From the NCBI GenBank assembly GCA_963717955.1, contig CAVQXR010000001.1, positions 2,502,503 through 2,566,502 of the forward strand: a stretch of 64,000 bases of DNA. Direction: 5' to 3'. A program made the translations under genes and the position numbers. Each line of letters starts with the position of its first letter. The stretch's first letter is position 1. The DNA is from CAVQXR01 sp963717955 (GTDB lineage: Bacteria > Actinomycetota > Thermoleophilia > Gaiellales > Gaiellaceae). A model generated the notes under the pieces. That model searched no databases. It worked only from the letters and a program-made list of their open reading frames with translations, and was not told where the DNA came from. Below are positions 53,294 through 63,247 of the stretch, piece after piece.

Positions 53294-54028
53294 ACCAGGT
53301 ACATCAGCTCGCCGCGCCGCTGCACGTGCACCACGACGGGATCGCCGATCCGCAGCGTCTCGAGGAGCGTGCGCAGGTCGCCGAGGCCGCTCACCGGCAC
53401 ACGATTGACGGCGTAGATCACGTCGTCCGGAGCGAACCCGCCCTCGCGCGAATCCATCGCCCTGGTCACCGTTGATGCGACGACAACGCCGGTTCGGACC
53501 CGAAGCGCTGGCAGCATCTGACTGAGTTGATGCGTGAGGTTCACTCCGAGTATCCCGAGGCGTGCAACCATGTGCTCGCATACGTCGTGCTCGCATACGT
53601 CGACTGCGTCCGACAGACCGGACAGGTCGTGGCGTTCGGTCACCGTGACCGGAATCGGTTCACCAGCCCGTCTCGCACAATCTCAAGGGTGGGCAGCGGG
53701 ATGTCGACGCGCAGCCGCTGCGCACCGGTCACTACGTGAGCATTCCTAACGATGTAGCCTTCTGGGTCGACGATAACGCCCGAGCCCGAGGCGCGTTGCG
53801 TCGAAACCAGGTCTGCTTCGCGGGCAACGACACCCGCCGCGGCAACGTAGGACGTCGTGAAGATCTGGACCACCGCTGGAGAAACGAGCCTGCCAGCGCT
53901 TCGGTCGAACGGCTCAACTCTTCCGCAGGCGCGGCGGATGGCGTGGTCTGTGCCTGTGCAGCTCCTCCGCAGAGAAGGACGACGAGTACGATCGCCCACG
54001 GGTGCCGTAACACGCTCGTTGAGGACAT
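53280..54028 (-). pseudogene. Degenerate HtrA/S1C-type protease lacking its catalytic core
   Basis: Signal peptide (AIVLVVLLCGGAAQAQ) from ATG 54028, then after a break SPAVVQIFTTSYVAA and SGVIVDPEGYIVRNAHVV with the catalytic His. The next 120 or so residues of a normal HtrA, with the Asp and Ser (GNSGGP), are missing. The text resumes as a PDZ domain: RLGILGVNLTHQLSQML, RTGVVVASTV, DDVIYAVNRVPVSGL and MYLV, ending near TAA 53280. Two tandem 15-base units (53572-53586, 53587-53601) lie at the deletion. The protein cannot be a protease as it stands. Confidence 0.6.
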
Positions 54029-54464
54029 CTCTTGCTCTCCCGTTTCTCGAGGCCGTTGCTCGCCGCCTTACCACTGACGATCGCGGGGAAGTGCAGAGCT
54101 CGAACGAAGGTGGGCATGACCGATGGGAGCGTCGGCGTGCCGACGCCGCGAGCGAGTCGAATGAGACCCGCGGTGAGGAGGACCCGCGAACTCCTATCCC
54201 TTCTCGGGGTATTGCGAGAACTGAATCGGATTCGCGTCACGCAACCGGTAACAGCAACACCGATGCCATCGACGTCATCGCCTAATGGGCGTCCGCGCAT
54301 CTATGCGATGCGACTCTGCGCGCGACGCATCGCGTGAAAACGCACAGACGAACAACGGCTCGAGTTGCACCCGAAGATCGACTTGTGAGCCGTGGCGGGC
54401 GCCATCCGAGTAGATGGTGAAAGTGGCAGACCTTCCATTCCTCCGAGGCGCCGGCCAGGCCGGC
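54029..54464. other. Stretch without a recognisable gene
   Basis: Between the degenerate protease gene and the metallophosphoesterase fragment I see short frames only and no clear promoter or repeat. Confidence 0.4.
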
Positions 54465-54556
54465 TGTTGGCCGCCGTACATGTTGTCGCCCGGCATGATG
54501 ACCATCTCGAACGGACACTCGGCCCACCGCGACGCGAGCTGCGCCCCGAGTTCGAA
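54465..54556 (-). pseudogene. Metallophosphoesterase (calcineurin-like) N-terminal fragment
   Basis: Directly after the stop of the VWA gene the minus strand reads FELGAQLASRWAECPFEMVI then MPGDNMYGGQ. The GDNMYG motif, with a helix and strand before it, is the metal-binding GDN box of calcineurin-like phosphoesterases. Nothing recognisable follows, so only about 30 residues survive. Confidence 0.45.
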
Positions 54557-55529
54557 CTAGGGGCGGGCGGCGATGTCGAGAAGCCCGCTCGCCCGACCGT
54601 GATAACCGTTCCGAGTGCGCGCCGCCGCCTGCGTGGGCGGCAGCACGCGCACCGCAATGCGCCTGAGTCCGTCGGCGCCGAGCCGGCTTGGCAGATAGGC
54701 GAGGTCGGTACTGACTGGCAAGCTCGCGCGCGATCGCGTCGTAGATGGCCGGCAGTTCGAGAGTAGTTGTGGGACGAAACATCCGCCCGCCTGAGTCTTG
54801 CGCCAGCGCCCGCAGTTGGTAGGCGGCACGCTCCGCCGTCATGTCGCGGCCATGTTGCGACACAGGCTTCGGGCCGGTCAGCGCGATGACATAGACGTTG
54901 ACGCCAACACTGCCGGCCACCCTGGCCACGTCGTCGGCCGTCACGTGGCTGGCGGTGTCGATTCCGTCGGAGAGCAGCACGAGTACCTGACGCCTGGCCT
55001 CCGACCATTCGCGTCGGTGACGCGCAAATTCGTTGAGCGCCATGTAGAGCCCGTCGTAAAGCGCGGTACTGCCGCTCGCACGCAACGCGTCGATCGCCGC
55101 CGCGACCCGTCCGAGATCGGAGGTCAACGGCTGCGGCACGACGACCGTCGTGCTCAGCGCCGTCACCACGCCTCGATCGCCGCTTCGCAAGGTACGGATC
55201 AGTCCTGTGGCGGATTGCCGGACCAGCGGCATGGACTGCGCCATGCTGCTGCTGGTATCGAGCACCAGTGCGACGTCGAGGGGCAGCTGTTCGCCGGCGA
55301 AGAACGCAATGGGCTGGCGCTCGCCATCTTCAAATACGGCGAAATCGTCGCCTGTCAGTCCGGTCACGTAGTTGCCTCTTGGATCGGTGACGGTGACGGT
55401 CAGCGGCACCATGTCGACGCCGCTCTTGAACACCTTCCCCTGTGCGCTGACTTCAATTGATTCGGCGGCGGCGATGGCGATGGCCACTGCCAGCCACAAC
55501 GTTGGACGTCCCCGATGCACCAGATTCAT
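54557..55529 (-). CDS. Secreted VWFA-related domain protein (Acidobacteria type), one frame break
   Basis: About 324 residues. Signal peptide (TLWLAVAIAIAAAESIEVSA), then an Ig-like segment (VPLTVTVTDPRGNYVTGLTG, DFAVFEDGERQPI) and a von Willebrand A domain with the metal-site motif LVLDTSSSMAQS and VLVLLSDGIDTA. Proteins of this plan are numerous in Acidobacteriota. A break near 54,715 shifts the last 55 residues into DLAYLPSRLGADGLRRIAV and the stop at 54557. The role is probably adhesion or protein interaction in the periplasm. Confidence 0.83.
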
Positions 55530-55757
55530 GTGCGTCCTCCTTGCTCCTGGCACGCGTAGAGCAAGTTGTATGCCCTGCGAAGCGTTGGCTGCGATCGACG
55601 CTATCAGCAACTGAGACGTTACGGAGTGCGCGCGTGCAGACAGCAGTGCGTGCATACGCACAGCGACACTCATCGGCCGCATGGAGAACGGCCATTTGCG
55701 CGTGCCGGCAGTGGCATCAGCTTTGCCTCATGAGCCATGTGGAGCGCGTTCTGACTC

Positions 55758-56238
55758 ATGAAGGGACCAATGACATGGAGACCGAGACCAAGCCGAAACA
55801 CCGCGGCCCAGCGGGGGCGCGCGTCGATGCCGAGATACGAAGAGCTGAAGCAGATGCTCATCTCACGTCAGCGCCAGTTGCTGAACGAACTGCAGGGCAA
55901 GATTCGGAGTGTTCGCGACGAAGGTTCACGACAGAGCCGCACGGTTCTCAACCTTGGCGACTCCGATGTCGACATTCAGGACGATCTGGAATTCGTGCTC
56001 ATGCAGATGAAGGCCGAAACGGCGACCAAGATCGACGAGGCGCTGGTGCGCCTCGAAGAGGGCAGATACGGTCTGTGCTTCGAGTGCGGCGAGCGAGATC
56101 GCCCACACGCGGTTGCGCGCTCTGCCTTTCGCGGTCCGCTGCAAGGATTGCGAAGAGGACATCGAGATGGCACAGCAGCGAGATCGTGCCCAGGCGCGCC
56201 GCGCTTCATCGGCCCTCGGCTTCGCGATGCACGGCTGA
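55758..56238 (+). CDS. DksA/TraR-family zinc-finger protein, one frame break
   Basis: About 135-160 residues. Coiled-coil region RYEELKQMLISRQRQLLNEL and LEFVLMQMKAETATKIDEAL, then a C4 zinc finger: CFECGERI before a break near 56,097, and RLRALPFAVRCKDCEED after it. The coiled-coil tip lacks an obvious DxxDxA. DksA-type proteins bind RNA polymerase in the ppGpp response. Starts at 55758 (after GGAGCG) and 55827 are both possible. Confidence 0.8.
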
Positions 56239-56477
56239 TCGACCAACGCTGTACGGTTCTGATGTCCGAGTGCGCGGCAGGTGTCGTCGCGCTTCTCGAC
56301 CGGGGAGCGTGCACTGTGGGCGCATGTCCCGCGGCGCACCTCCCCGGACCCATCTGGGACTTTCAAATCCGAAGGTGAAGCTGCGTGCGTGACAACGCGC
56401 ACACCAATCTTCGCAAGGATCTCACATGAAAATTGCAGCGGGGAACTATTACGGAATACTCTCGCAAAGAAGAACTC

Positions 56478-57345
56478 TTACGCTGCTTCTGCGATCAATG
56501 TCTCGTCTTTTCCAACCGCATCAACAGCGTTCAGCACACGGCTCATGATCACGTCATTCCCGTATTTTGGAAAGAGTATTCTTTTGATCATATCCATTGC
56601 TTCATCATGAGTTTTCTGACTTCGAGCGACGGCGGCCTGGTATTTATCAACAGCGATGAGAATCCTGATTGTGAAGCATATCCACATATTCGTCGCTGGA
56701 GAACTCATACGGATCTATTCCCCGATCCATATGATGGCTCCCCGCGATAACCCTCGCCCGAACCGGTATGTCTTCCGAGTCAGCTTCGAGAATGTCGTGC
56801 GTCCAGTAACCATGGCGATCCCAGAATGCGCGCATGGTGTCAGCTGAACGGATCCCGCATGAGCCAAGACGCCCGAGTATGCTCTCTGCCTCCTCGGAAG
56901 AGAAGTTCGCGCGCGCCGTCTCGGCAACCGTCTGATCAGGATTCGCGATATTCTCCACCGCATACAGCCTCACGATTGCTTCTTGGGTGTCCTGTGATGC
57001 GTCGAACGGTCCTGATTTACCGATATCGTGGAGATACGCGGCAATCGACATGTCTCGCTTGCTGTCTGCATCGAGCTTGGACTGAAGCTCGGGTTCGAGT
57101 GTGCCAGCTATGCGGTCCAGTACGTTCAGGCATATCCGCCGGATCATTCTCGAGTCGTTGTTAAACCGTGCGGCAAGCACCTCGATCAGCTCCATCCTGT
57201 GCGCAATCGCCTTGCTGAAGTGCTTCAGGCCGACCGTATGAAGTTCAGCGTCAATCCGGTCATGGACTTCTTCCCGTTCGTGTTCCTTGACCTCAAGCCC
57301 CCACTGCTCGCGCAGGATCCGCTTCATTCGATTCGACCGACGCAT
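56478..57345 (-). CDS. HD-domain phosphohydrolase (HD-GYP-like), one frame break
   Basis: About 289 residues. The ATG at 57345 has TGGAGGTGACGTC upstream. An N-terminal helical part (REQWGLEVKEHEREEVHDRI) leads to the HD domain: SIAAYLHDIGKSGPF, HGYWTHDILEADSEDIPVRA and SHHMDRGIDPYEF. A break near 56,655 shifts into VDKYQAAVARSQKTHDEAMD, which aligns with the D-x-Y-DA-x-x-S region of HD-GYP proteins; here Gln replaces Asp. A nucleotide or cyclic-di-GMP phosphodiesterase role is possible. Base composition is less GC-rich than its neighbours. Confidence 0.75.
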
Positions 57346-57380
57346 GACGTCACCTCCATACACACGGGCACTGCTTCGCG

Positions 57381-58419
57381 TTACGCGATGGCAGCTTCCT
57401 CGAGTCCGTACTTCCGAATCCGCATGTAAACCTGGGTGCGTGACAACCCAAGTCGCCGTGCCGCTTTCGTCTTGTTGCCGCGGCACTCCTGCAAGACCTT
57501 CGCAATCGTCGTGCGTTCGACGACGCTTAGATCGGTGGAGTCATCGCGGAGTGACTTCGCGGCTGATGGCAGGCGCAAATGGCTCACGTCGATCGGCCCG
57601 CCTTCACAGAGGATCGCTGCCCGTTCCAGGACATTGCGAAGCTCTCGCACGTTGCCGGGCCACTCGTACTGGACGAAGCGCGGCTCGTGCCTCGCGCGTC
57701 AGTTCAGCGGCTGGTCGTCCGAAGGACCTGCCGATCTCTTGCAGAAAGCTCTCGCTCAGCGGAACGATGTCCGCGGCACGATCGCGCAGCGGCGGAATCT
57801 GGATGTCGAAGACGCCGAGGCGGTAGAACAGGTCCTCGCGAAAGCTGCCGCGCGCCACCGCGTTCCGCAGGTCGCGGTTGGTCGCGGCGATCACCCGGAT
57901 GTTCGCCTTGACCAGCCGCGTGCCGCCGAGGCGCAGGAACTCGCGTTCCTGAAGCACGCGCAGGAACTTCGCCTGCGCGGAGAGGCTCATCTCGGTCACC
58001 TCGTCGAGGAACAACACGCCGCCCGACGCCAGTTCGATCTGGCCGGGCTTTGCCTGGTGCGCGCTCGTGAACGCGCCGCGCTCGTATCCAAACAGCTCGG
58101 ACTCGAGCAACTGCTCCGGCAAAGCGGCGCAATTCAGCGCGACGAACGGCCGGTTCCTGCGCGGAGACGTTGCATGAATGAACCGCGCGACGACTTCCTT
58201 GCCGGTGCCGGATTCGCCGGTAATGAGCACGGTGGTATCAGTCGCGGCGACCTGCGTTGCGTCGCGCAGCACCCCGCGCCATTGGACAGACTCGCCGACG
58301 ACGCGCACGTGGGAGCCCGTCGTCGGTTGGTCGGGAACTCGCGACACGGCGGCGTCGATACGCTGGGCACGGTCGTCGTAGGTCTCGTGGTCCGTCTTTG
58401 CGATAGCGAGCATCGTCAT
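57381..58419 (-). CDS. Sigma-54-dependent transcriptional activator without receiver domain, one frame break
   Basis: About 346 residues. A short N-terminus leads directly to the AAA+ domain: Walker A GESGTGKE, the sigma-54 contact loop GYERGAFTSAHQ (Ser-Ala where GAFTGA is usual), Walker B GGVLFLDEV and the sensor VIAATNRDL. After a break near 57,695 it continues YEWPGNVRELRNVLERAAIL and a Fis-type helix-turn-helix (NKTKAARRLGLSRTQVYMRI). With no receiver domain it may be constitutive or controlled by a partner. Two starts (58419, 58413) are possible. Confidence 0.83.
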
Positions 58420-58634
58420 GGCCCCTCCCTGTTCTCGAGCGATTGTCGGCGCTCGCAGCAGCTGCCACAACCTCCGTTCGGGCGCATTCGTCGGCTCATA
58501 AGGCGCTATGGAGAGGACTGAGTCGGGTGTGTTGCGACGACTCTGTAGATGGTTTCAGACCACTAACCAGAGTGGCCCGAGACGACTTGATAGGGTGGCT
58601 TGCGGAGGACCCTTTCGGGCGTGGCGTTGCGGGC

Positions 58635-59029
58635 TCAGCCGACGCTCGAACTACTTCTGCTCACTGGCGCGTCGATGCGCTTCCATCCGAAGAGCCGGGC
58701 GTCGATCGACAACCGGCCGGGTCCGAGCATGGCCAGCGCGCCGGCCATGGTTGCTGCCAGAAGGCGCCCAACGGGAGGTTCGCCGGTCGTGAAGATCTCG
58801 GAGATCACGACAACGGCGACCACCGCTCCAGCGACTGGCGTCCATAACCCTGCCATGAGGAGGAGTCCAGCAAGTGCCAGCAACGCGGAGACGATCAGTG
58901 CAACGGCGGATCGCTCCAGAGCCGCGGGCCCACATACCAGAGAACGACCGCGCCGACGACCAGTCGCATCAGCAGCAAACCGATGCCGGGCCAGCCGCCG
59001 GCGAACGTGGAATACAGGCGTCGCAACAC
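58635..59029 (-). CDS. DoxX-like membrane protein, one frame break
   Basis: About 130 residues. GTG 59029 begins LRRLYSTFAGGWPGIGLLLM and MRLVVGAVVLWYVGPRLW; after a break near 58,905 it continues LIVSALLALAGLLLMAGLW and VAGAVVAVVVISEIFTTG. The four hydrophobic segments and the FAGGWPGIGLLLMRL opening match DoxX-family proteins. Confidence 0.65.
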
Positions 59030-59128
59030 GTACCTCGACACGATTATTCGTCGTGGCGGCGCGACGCGAAGCCACCCCGCGGGGCCGCGGGTGTGACTCT
59101 TTAGGGTCGTGGCGCGCGCGGCGAGACT

Positions 59129-59437
59129 CTACAGCTCAATGATTCCTCTCTTCAGGCCGATGATCGCCGCATGCGTCCGGTCGTTGGCGTCAAGTTTCGC
59201 AAGAATGCTCTTGACTCGACCCTTGACGGTGTCTTCCGTAATGCCGAGCTGATCCGCAATCTGCTTGTTCGCGTTCCCGGCGGCGATGAGACGCAAGACC
59301 ACGACTTCTGCTGGTGTCAGTGCCTGATCGCTCACATGCTCGGCGACCTGGAACGAGACCTCGGGCGACAGACTCCTCTTTCCAGCATGGACTGCCCGGA
59401 TCGTGTGCAGTAAGTCCGAATGGAGCGTGTTCTTGAG
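59129..59437. repeat. 309-base repeat, copy 1
   Basis: Near-identical and collinear with 62939-63247 (about a dozen base differences, no gaps seen). It encodes the last 103 residues of a NarL-type regulator. Confidence 0.85.
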
Positions 59438-59700
59438 AGAGCTTCTGTTCGTCGACCGGCTTGGTCAAAAACTCGACTGCTCCCGCTTTCATTGCCTGCA
59501 CGGAGGCCGGGATATCGCCATGGCCTGTCAGGAACACAATGGGATCTCCAGCCCGACCTCGGCCATCCGCTTCTGCAAGTCGAGCCCGGTCAGCCCCGGC
59601 AGTTGCAGGTCCAAGACCAGACACGTTGGCTCCTCGGCGCCGGGACGGGCCAGGAATTCCTGTGCGGACGCAAATGTTTCAGCTCTCCATCCGGCGAGGC
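59129..59700 (-). pseudogene. Chimeric response-regulator remnant (FixJ-type receiver joined to NarL-type output)
   Basis: From 59,700 downward the minus strand reads a receiver fragment, CLVLDLQLPGLTGLDLQKRM and IVFLTGHGDIPASVQAMKAG, ending KPVDEQKLS, typical of FixJ/TodR-type regulators and including the phosphorylated Asp. At 59,437 it switches into a near copy of the C-terminal half of the NarL-type regulator at 62939: VSDQALTPAEVVVLRLIAAG, GNANKQIADQLGITEDTVKG. The receiver lacks its N-terminus, a break lies near 59,565, and the two halves are out of frame at the joint. It is probably a recombination product. Confidence 0.6.
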
Positions 59701-59701
59701 G

Positions 59702-59927
59702 TCAACGGATCGTTCTCTACAGGCGTGCACTCCAAAGTCTCACCCGGGAGGAGCGTCTGGGGTGCATTTGGAAGAAGGCGCGATTCTCAAACGAAGAGAT
59801 CGCAAGACAGCTTGGCACGTCCGAACCGGTGGTTCAGGAGTTGTTCTTTCAGGCCGAGTTGAAGATGCACAGGATTGTGGCGGCGAATAGTTGTTGTCGC
59901 GACCGAATCTCCGCTGCACCCGGGTGA
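59702..59927 (+). pseudogene. Fragment of an ECF sigma factor-like region 4
   Basis: The plus strand reads RIVLYRRALQSLTREERLGC then IWKKARFSNEEIARQLGTSE and VVQELFFQAELKMHRIV to a TGA. Sigma region 4 has this pattern: a helix ending LTREER, then a helix-turn-helix with NEEIA. No region 2 is present, so only a fragment remains. Confidence 0.4.
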
Positions 59928-60046
59928 GGATCTATTCACGTCTGCGCTGTTTCTCGTTGGAAAGTCGGCGCTCGCGCCGGTATAGCCAGCTCGATGCCCA
60001 GCGAGCGGCGAGCATCACCGCGCGCGTTCCCCAGCGTAGGCTGTCG

Positions 60047-62341
60047 CTAAACCGCTAACGCTTCCCGTTCCGAACGCGGCACCAGCCAGGGGGCCGCTTG
60101 AACGCCAATTCGATCGTCCTGCACGATGACGTGGAAGTGGTTCACGTCCTTCCACAGTCGGCTGATTGGAAGCTTGATCTGGTCGTCAATCACCCGTTTC
60201 AGGAAACGCGCACCGTAGTCGACACTGTAGCCCTCCTGCACCAACCTCTCTAGCGCATTTACGGCCATCGTCAACGTCTTGCCACTGCGGTTCAGCACTT
60301 CTTCGAGCTGCGAGATGCACCGCAGCGCGATCTCGCGGACATCGTCGCGCGTCAGCGGCTGGAAGATCACGATGTCGTCGATGCGGTTACGAAACTCGGG
60401 CGGGAACCTGCGTTCCAGGTCGCGATTGACCTCCGTCCTGATCTGATCCGCCAGCGGTGGCCCCGCACGGAATCCCATCGGGCTGGTGAGCTTGCGAAAG
60501 TGCTCGGAGCCCACGTTCGAGGTCATGATGACGATCGCGTCCGACAGATACACGCGCTTGCCCCGACCGTCCGTGATCCAGCCCTCGTCGAACGCCTGCA
60601 GGAACAGATTCAGCAGGTTCGGGCTCGCCTTCTCAATCTCGTCGAGCAGCACCACCGAGCACGGATTGTCCTTCAGCTGGTTGGTGAGGATGCCGCCGCG
60701 CTCGCTGCCGGCGATCCCACGCGGCATGCCAATCAGTTTGTCGATCGACAGGCCGCCGTCCTGGTACTCCGACATGTCGATTCGGATCATCTTCTTCTCG
60801 TCGCCAAACAAGAACTCGGCGACCGCCTTCGCGAGCTCGGTCTTCCCAACGCCCGTCGGTCCGAGGAACATCAGCACACCGTCGGGGCGATCGAAGCTTC
60901 CCTTCAGTGGCCCCTTGTTCAGGACCAGGCGATGGGCCACGGCTTGCACCGCCCTCTGCTGACCGATGACGCGCCGCTGAAGGCGGTCTTCGATGTGCTC
61001 GAGTCGGTGACCGACGTCGCGGAAGACCATGTCTTGCGGAATCTGGGTCGCGTGCGAGATCACCTCGACGACATCCGCTGATTCGACCTCCCAGCGCCCG
61101 TCGATTTCCGCGCGTACGGCGGCCGTGTCGAGCCACCCAATCGCCTTGTCGGGCAGGTGAAGGTGCCGCTGATACCGCGGCGACATCTCGATGGCCGTTT
61201 CAATCGCCTCGTCCAGCAGCCAGACCGAATAGTTGCGTTCGAACCGGGGGCGGAGGCGGTACAGGATCTGCCGCGTCTCCTCGAGCGTCGGCTCCGCCAC
61301 GTGCACGGTGCGGAACCGTCGCGCCAGCGCCTCGTTCTCCTGGATCGACTCCTTGTACTCGCTCAGCGTTGTCGCGCCGACAATCCGAACCTCGCCTCGC
61401 GCGAGCACCGCCTTGAACGCGTTCGCCGCATCCGACGGCGCCCCCAGCGCGGAACCCGCACCGATCATCGTGTGCGCTTCGTCGATAAACAGGATCAGGT
61501 GTGGCCGCTCCTTGAGCTCGTTAATCACGTTCTGGATGCGCTCCTCGAACATGCCACGCAGCATCGTGCCGGCCACGAGCGTGTTCATTTGCAGATTTAC
61601 GATCTGGCACTCGCGCAGCCTCGCCGGGACTGATGCGGGCTCGAACTCGATCCGGCGTGCCAGCCCTTCAACGACCGCGGTCTTGCCCACGCCAGGCTCA
61701 CCGATCAGCATGACGGAGTTCGACCGCTCGCGGTGACAGAGGATCTCGAGCATCTGCTGAATCTCCTTGTCTCGGCCATAGACCGGCGGAACCTTGTCTA
61801 GCCGCACGAGCAGATTCAGATTGGTCGCGAGTTGCTTGAGGTGCGGCGGCAACTCGAAGCGCTTCCGCAGTTCCTCCTCGCGCAGTTCGTCGTCCTGGAT
61901 GCGTTCGGTGATTCGACGGACGAGAAGCGTCGGCTCGACGCCGTAACGCCTGATGATGGAAGCGACGGGGCCACTGCTCTCCTCGAGGATTGCCGAGAAC
62001 AGATCGGACGCTTCCATCGTCTCCCGGCCGGCCCGATTCGCCAACTCGAAGGCGAGGTTGAACACAGCCTGTGTGGCTGGCGCGACGCGGAGCTTGTGTT
62101 CTGATAGAGTCGGAAGCATCTGCAGCTCTTCATGGAGCGCCTGCAGCAATTCGCGAGGTTTCACCGCACACCCGTGCATCGCGTCGGAGAACGAGGCAGA
62201 TTCCAGCTGTGCAAAGGCGAAGAAAATGTGCTCGTTGGTCAGCAGGGCGTGGCGGCGGCGATGGCACTCCTCCACCGCGCGATCGATGATCCGCTGCGCC
62301 GACTGACTGACCTTGTTTTGGCCGATGCCGAACTCGTCCAC
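60047..62341 (-). CDS. Clp/Hsp100-family AAA+ ATPase (ClpA/ClpC-like)
   Basis: A 764-residue two-ring-domain ATPase, intact in one frame, which is unusual for this part of the window. N-terminal Clp repeat domain (NEHIFFAFAQLESASFSD). D1 with GEPGVGKT, LILFIDEAHTMIGAG and ATTLSEYKESI. D2 with GPTGVGKT, VVLLDEIEKA and IVIMTSNVG. The middle linker is short, so it is not a ClpB disaggregase. The segment SPMGFRAGPP sits where ClpP-docking loops occur. It unfolds proteins, perhaps for ClpP. GTG 62341 is chosen as start; an 18-base palindrome lies about 130 bases upstream. Confidence 0.88.
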   Translation of the reverse strand: MDEFGIGQNKVSQSAQRIIDRAVEECHRRRHALLTNEHIFFAFAQLESASFSDAMHGCAVKPRELLQALHEELQMLPTLSEHKLRVAPATQAVFNLAFELANRAGRETMEASDLFSAILEESSGPVASIIRRYGVEPTLLVRRITERIQDDELREEELRKRFELPPHLKQLATNLNLLVRLDKVPPVYGRDKEIQQMLEILCHRERSNSVMLIGEPGVGKTAVVEGLARRIEFEPASVPARLRECQIVNLQMNTLVAGTMLRGMFEERIQNVINELKERPHLILFIDEAHTMIGAGSALGAPSDAANAFKAVLARGEVRIVGATTLSEYKESIQENEALARRFRTVHVAEPTLEETRQILYRLRPRFERNYSVWLLDEAIETAIEMSPRYQRHLHLPDKAIGWLDTAAVRAEIDGRWEVESADVVEVISHATQIPQDMVFRDVGHRLEHIEDRLQRRVIGQQRAVQAVAHRLVLNKGPLKGSFDRPDGVLMFLGPTGVGKTELAKAVAEFLFGDEKKMIRIDMSEYQDGGLSIDKLIGMPRGIAGSERGGILTNQLKDNPCSVVLLDEIEKASPNLLNLFLQAFDEGWITDGRGKRVYLSDAIVIMTSNVGSEHFRKLTSPMGFRAGPPLADQIRTEVNRDLERRFPPEFRNRIDDIVIFQPLTRDDVREIALRCISQLEEVLNRSGKTLTMAVNALERLVQEGYSVDYGARFLKRVIDDQIKLPISRLWKDVNHFHVIVQDDRIGVQAAPWLVPRSEREALAV

Positions 62342-62938
62342 GGCTCTGCTCCTGATACCCGCGCTATCCGCGCGCGGCCAGATATGAGCCGGTGAGGCAA
62401 CCATCGGGCCACACCGCAAGTCGCCAGACCGTCGATTTCACCCATAAATTGACGAGAAGATGGATGCTGGCGTGTGCGTACGCACACGATCGTTCGTTGA
62501 TACGCACCTCGAGATGTCAACTCCACGGTCGTCGACCGACCCATCCGGTATGCACATCCAGACTGCTGGTGATGGCCCACGGCATGCGCGCTGACTTGAA
62601 CGGCGGCCGCGAGAAACTCAGCCAAGCGGGTACTACCCATCGACGGGCCCCCGCAAGTCCTCGGAACCAGCGTTCCCTCGAATTCTCGAGAAAGCCGTGC
62701 GCGGAGGTCTTCGCCTTAGTGGTCCCCGTTACCTAATCGGTAATCGGTAATGCCTGATTTCGCAGCCAGCGCGCGCCTCTTAACACCCTGCAGCGCCGAT
62801 AACTCCTCATCGGTGACGATGCCGCCGATCTTGCCGCCCACGACTTGAGCGGTCGCGGTAACGGCGAACGGCTCGCTGGTTGAACCAGAAGGCCAATATC
62901 TCTTTGCCGCTCTTCGCGCAAGTAGAACCGCTATGCGG
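62342..62938. other. Intergenic stretch with a palindromic site
   Basis: Nearly 600 bases with no gene recognised. The minus strand near 62,740-62,870 reads VVGGKIGGIVTDEELSALQG then VKRRALAAKSGITDYRLG, which is protein-like but unidentified and may be the tail of a lost gene. The palindrome at 62471-62488 is the only clear site. Confidence 0.4.
62471..62488. promoter_or_regulatory. Perfect 18-base palindrome upstream of the Clp gene
   Basis: CGTGTGCGTACGCACACG is fully self-complementary and lies about 130 bases upstream of the Clp ATPase start, a position suited to an operator. Confidence 0.45.
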
Positions 62939-63247
62939 CTACAGCTCGATGATTCCTCTCTTCAGGCCGATAATCGCCGCATGCGTCCGGTCGTTGGCGT
63001 CGAGTTTCGCAAGAATGCTCTTGACTCGCCCCTTGACGGTGTCTTCCGTAATGCCGAGCTGATCCGCAATCTGCTTGTTCGCGTTCCCGGCGGCGATGAG
63101 ACGCAAGACCACGACTTCTGCTGGTGTCAATGCCTGATCGCTCACATGCTCGGCGACCTGGAACGAGACCTCAGACGATAGGCTCCTCTTTCCAGCATGG
63201 ACTGCCCGGATCGTGTGCAGTAATTCCGAATGAAGCGTGTTCTTGAG
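62939..63247. repeat. 309-base repeat, copy 2 (inside the intact regulator gene)
   Basis: Collinear with 59129-59437. This copy is part of a complete gene, so it is the likely source. Confidence 0.85.

Noticed and set aside
53572..53601. Tandem 15-base repeat as a mobile-element target duplication
   Set aside because: The two units are directly adjacent with no element between them. A slipped-strand duplication or assembly artefact is more likely.
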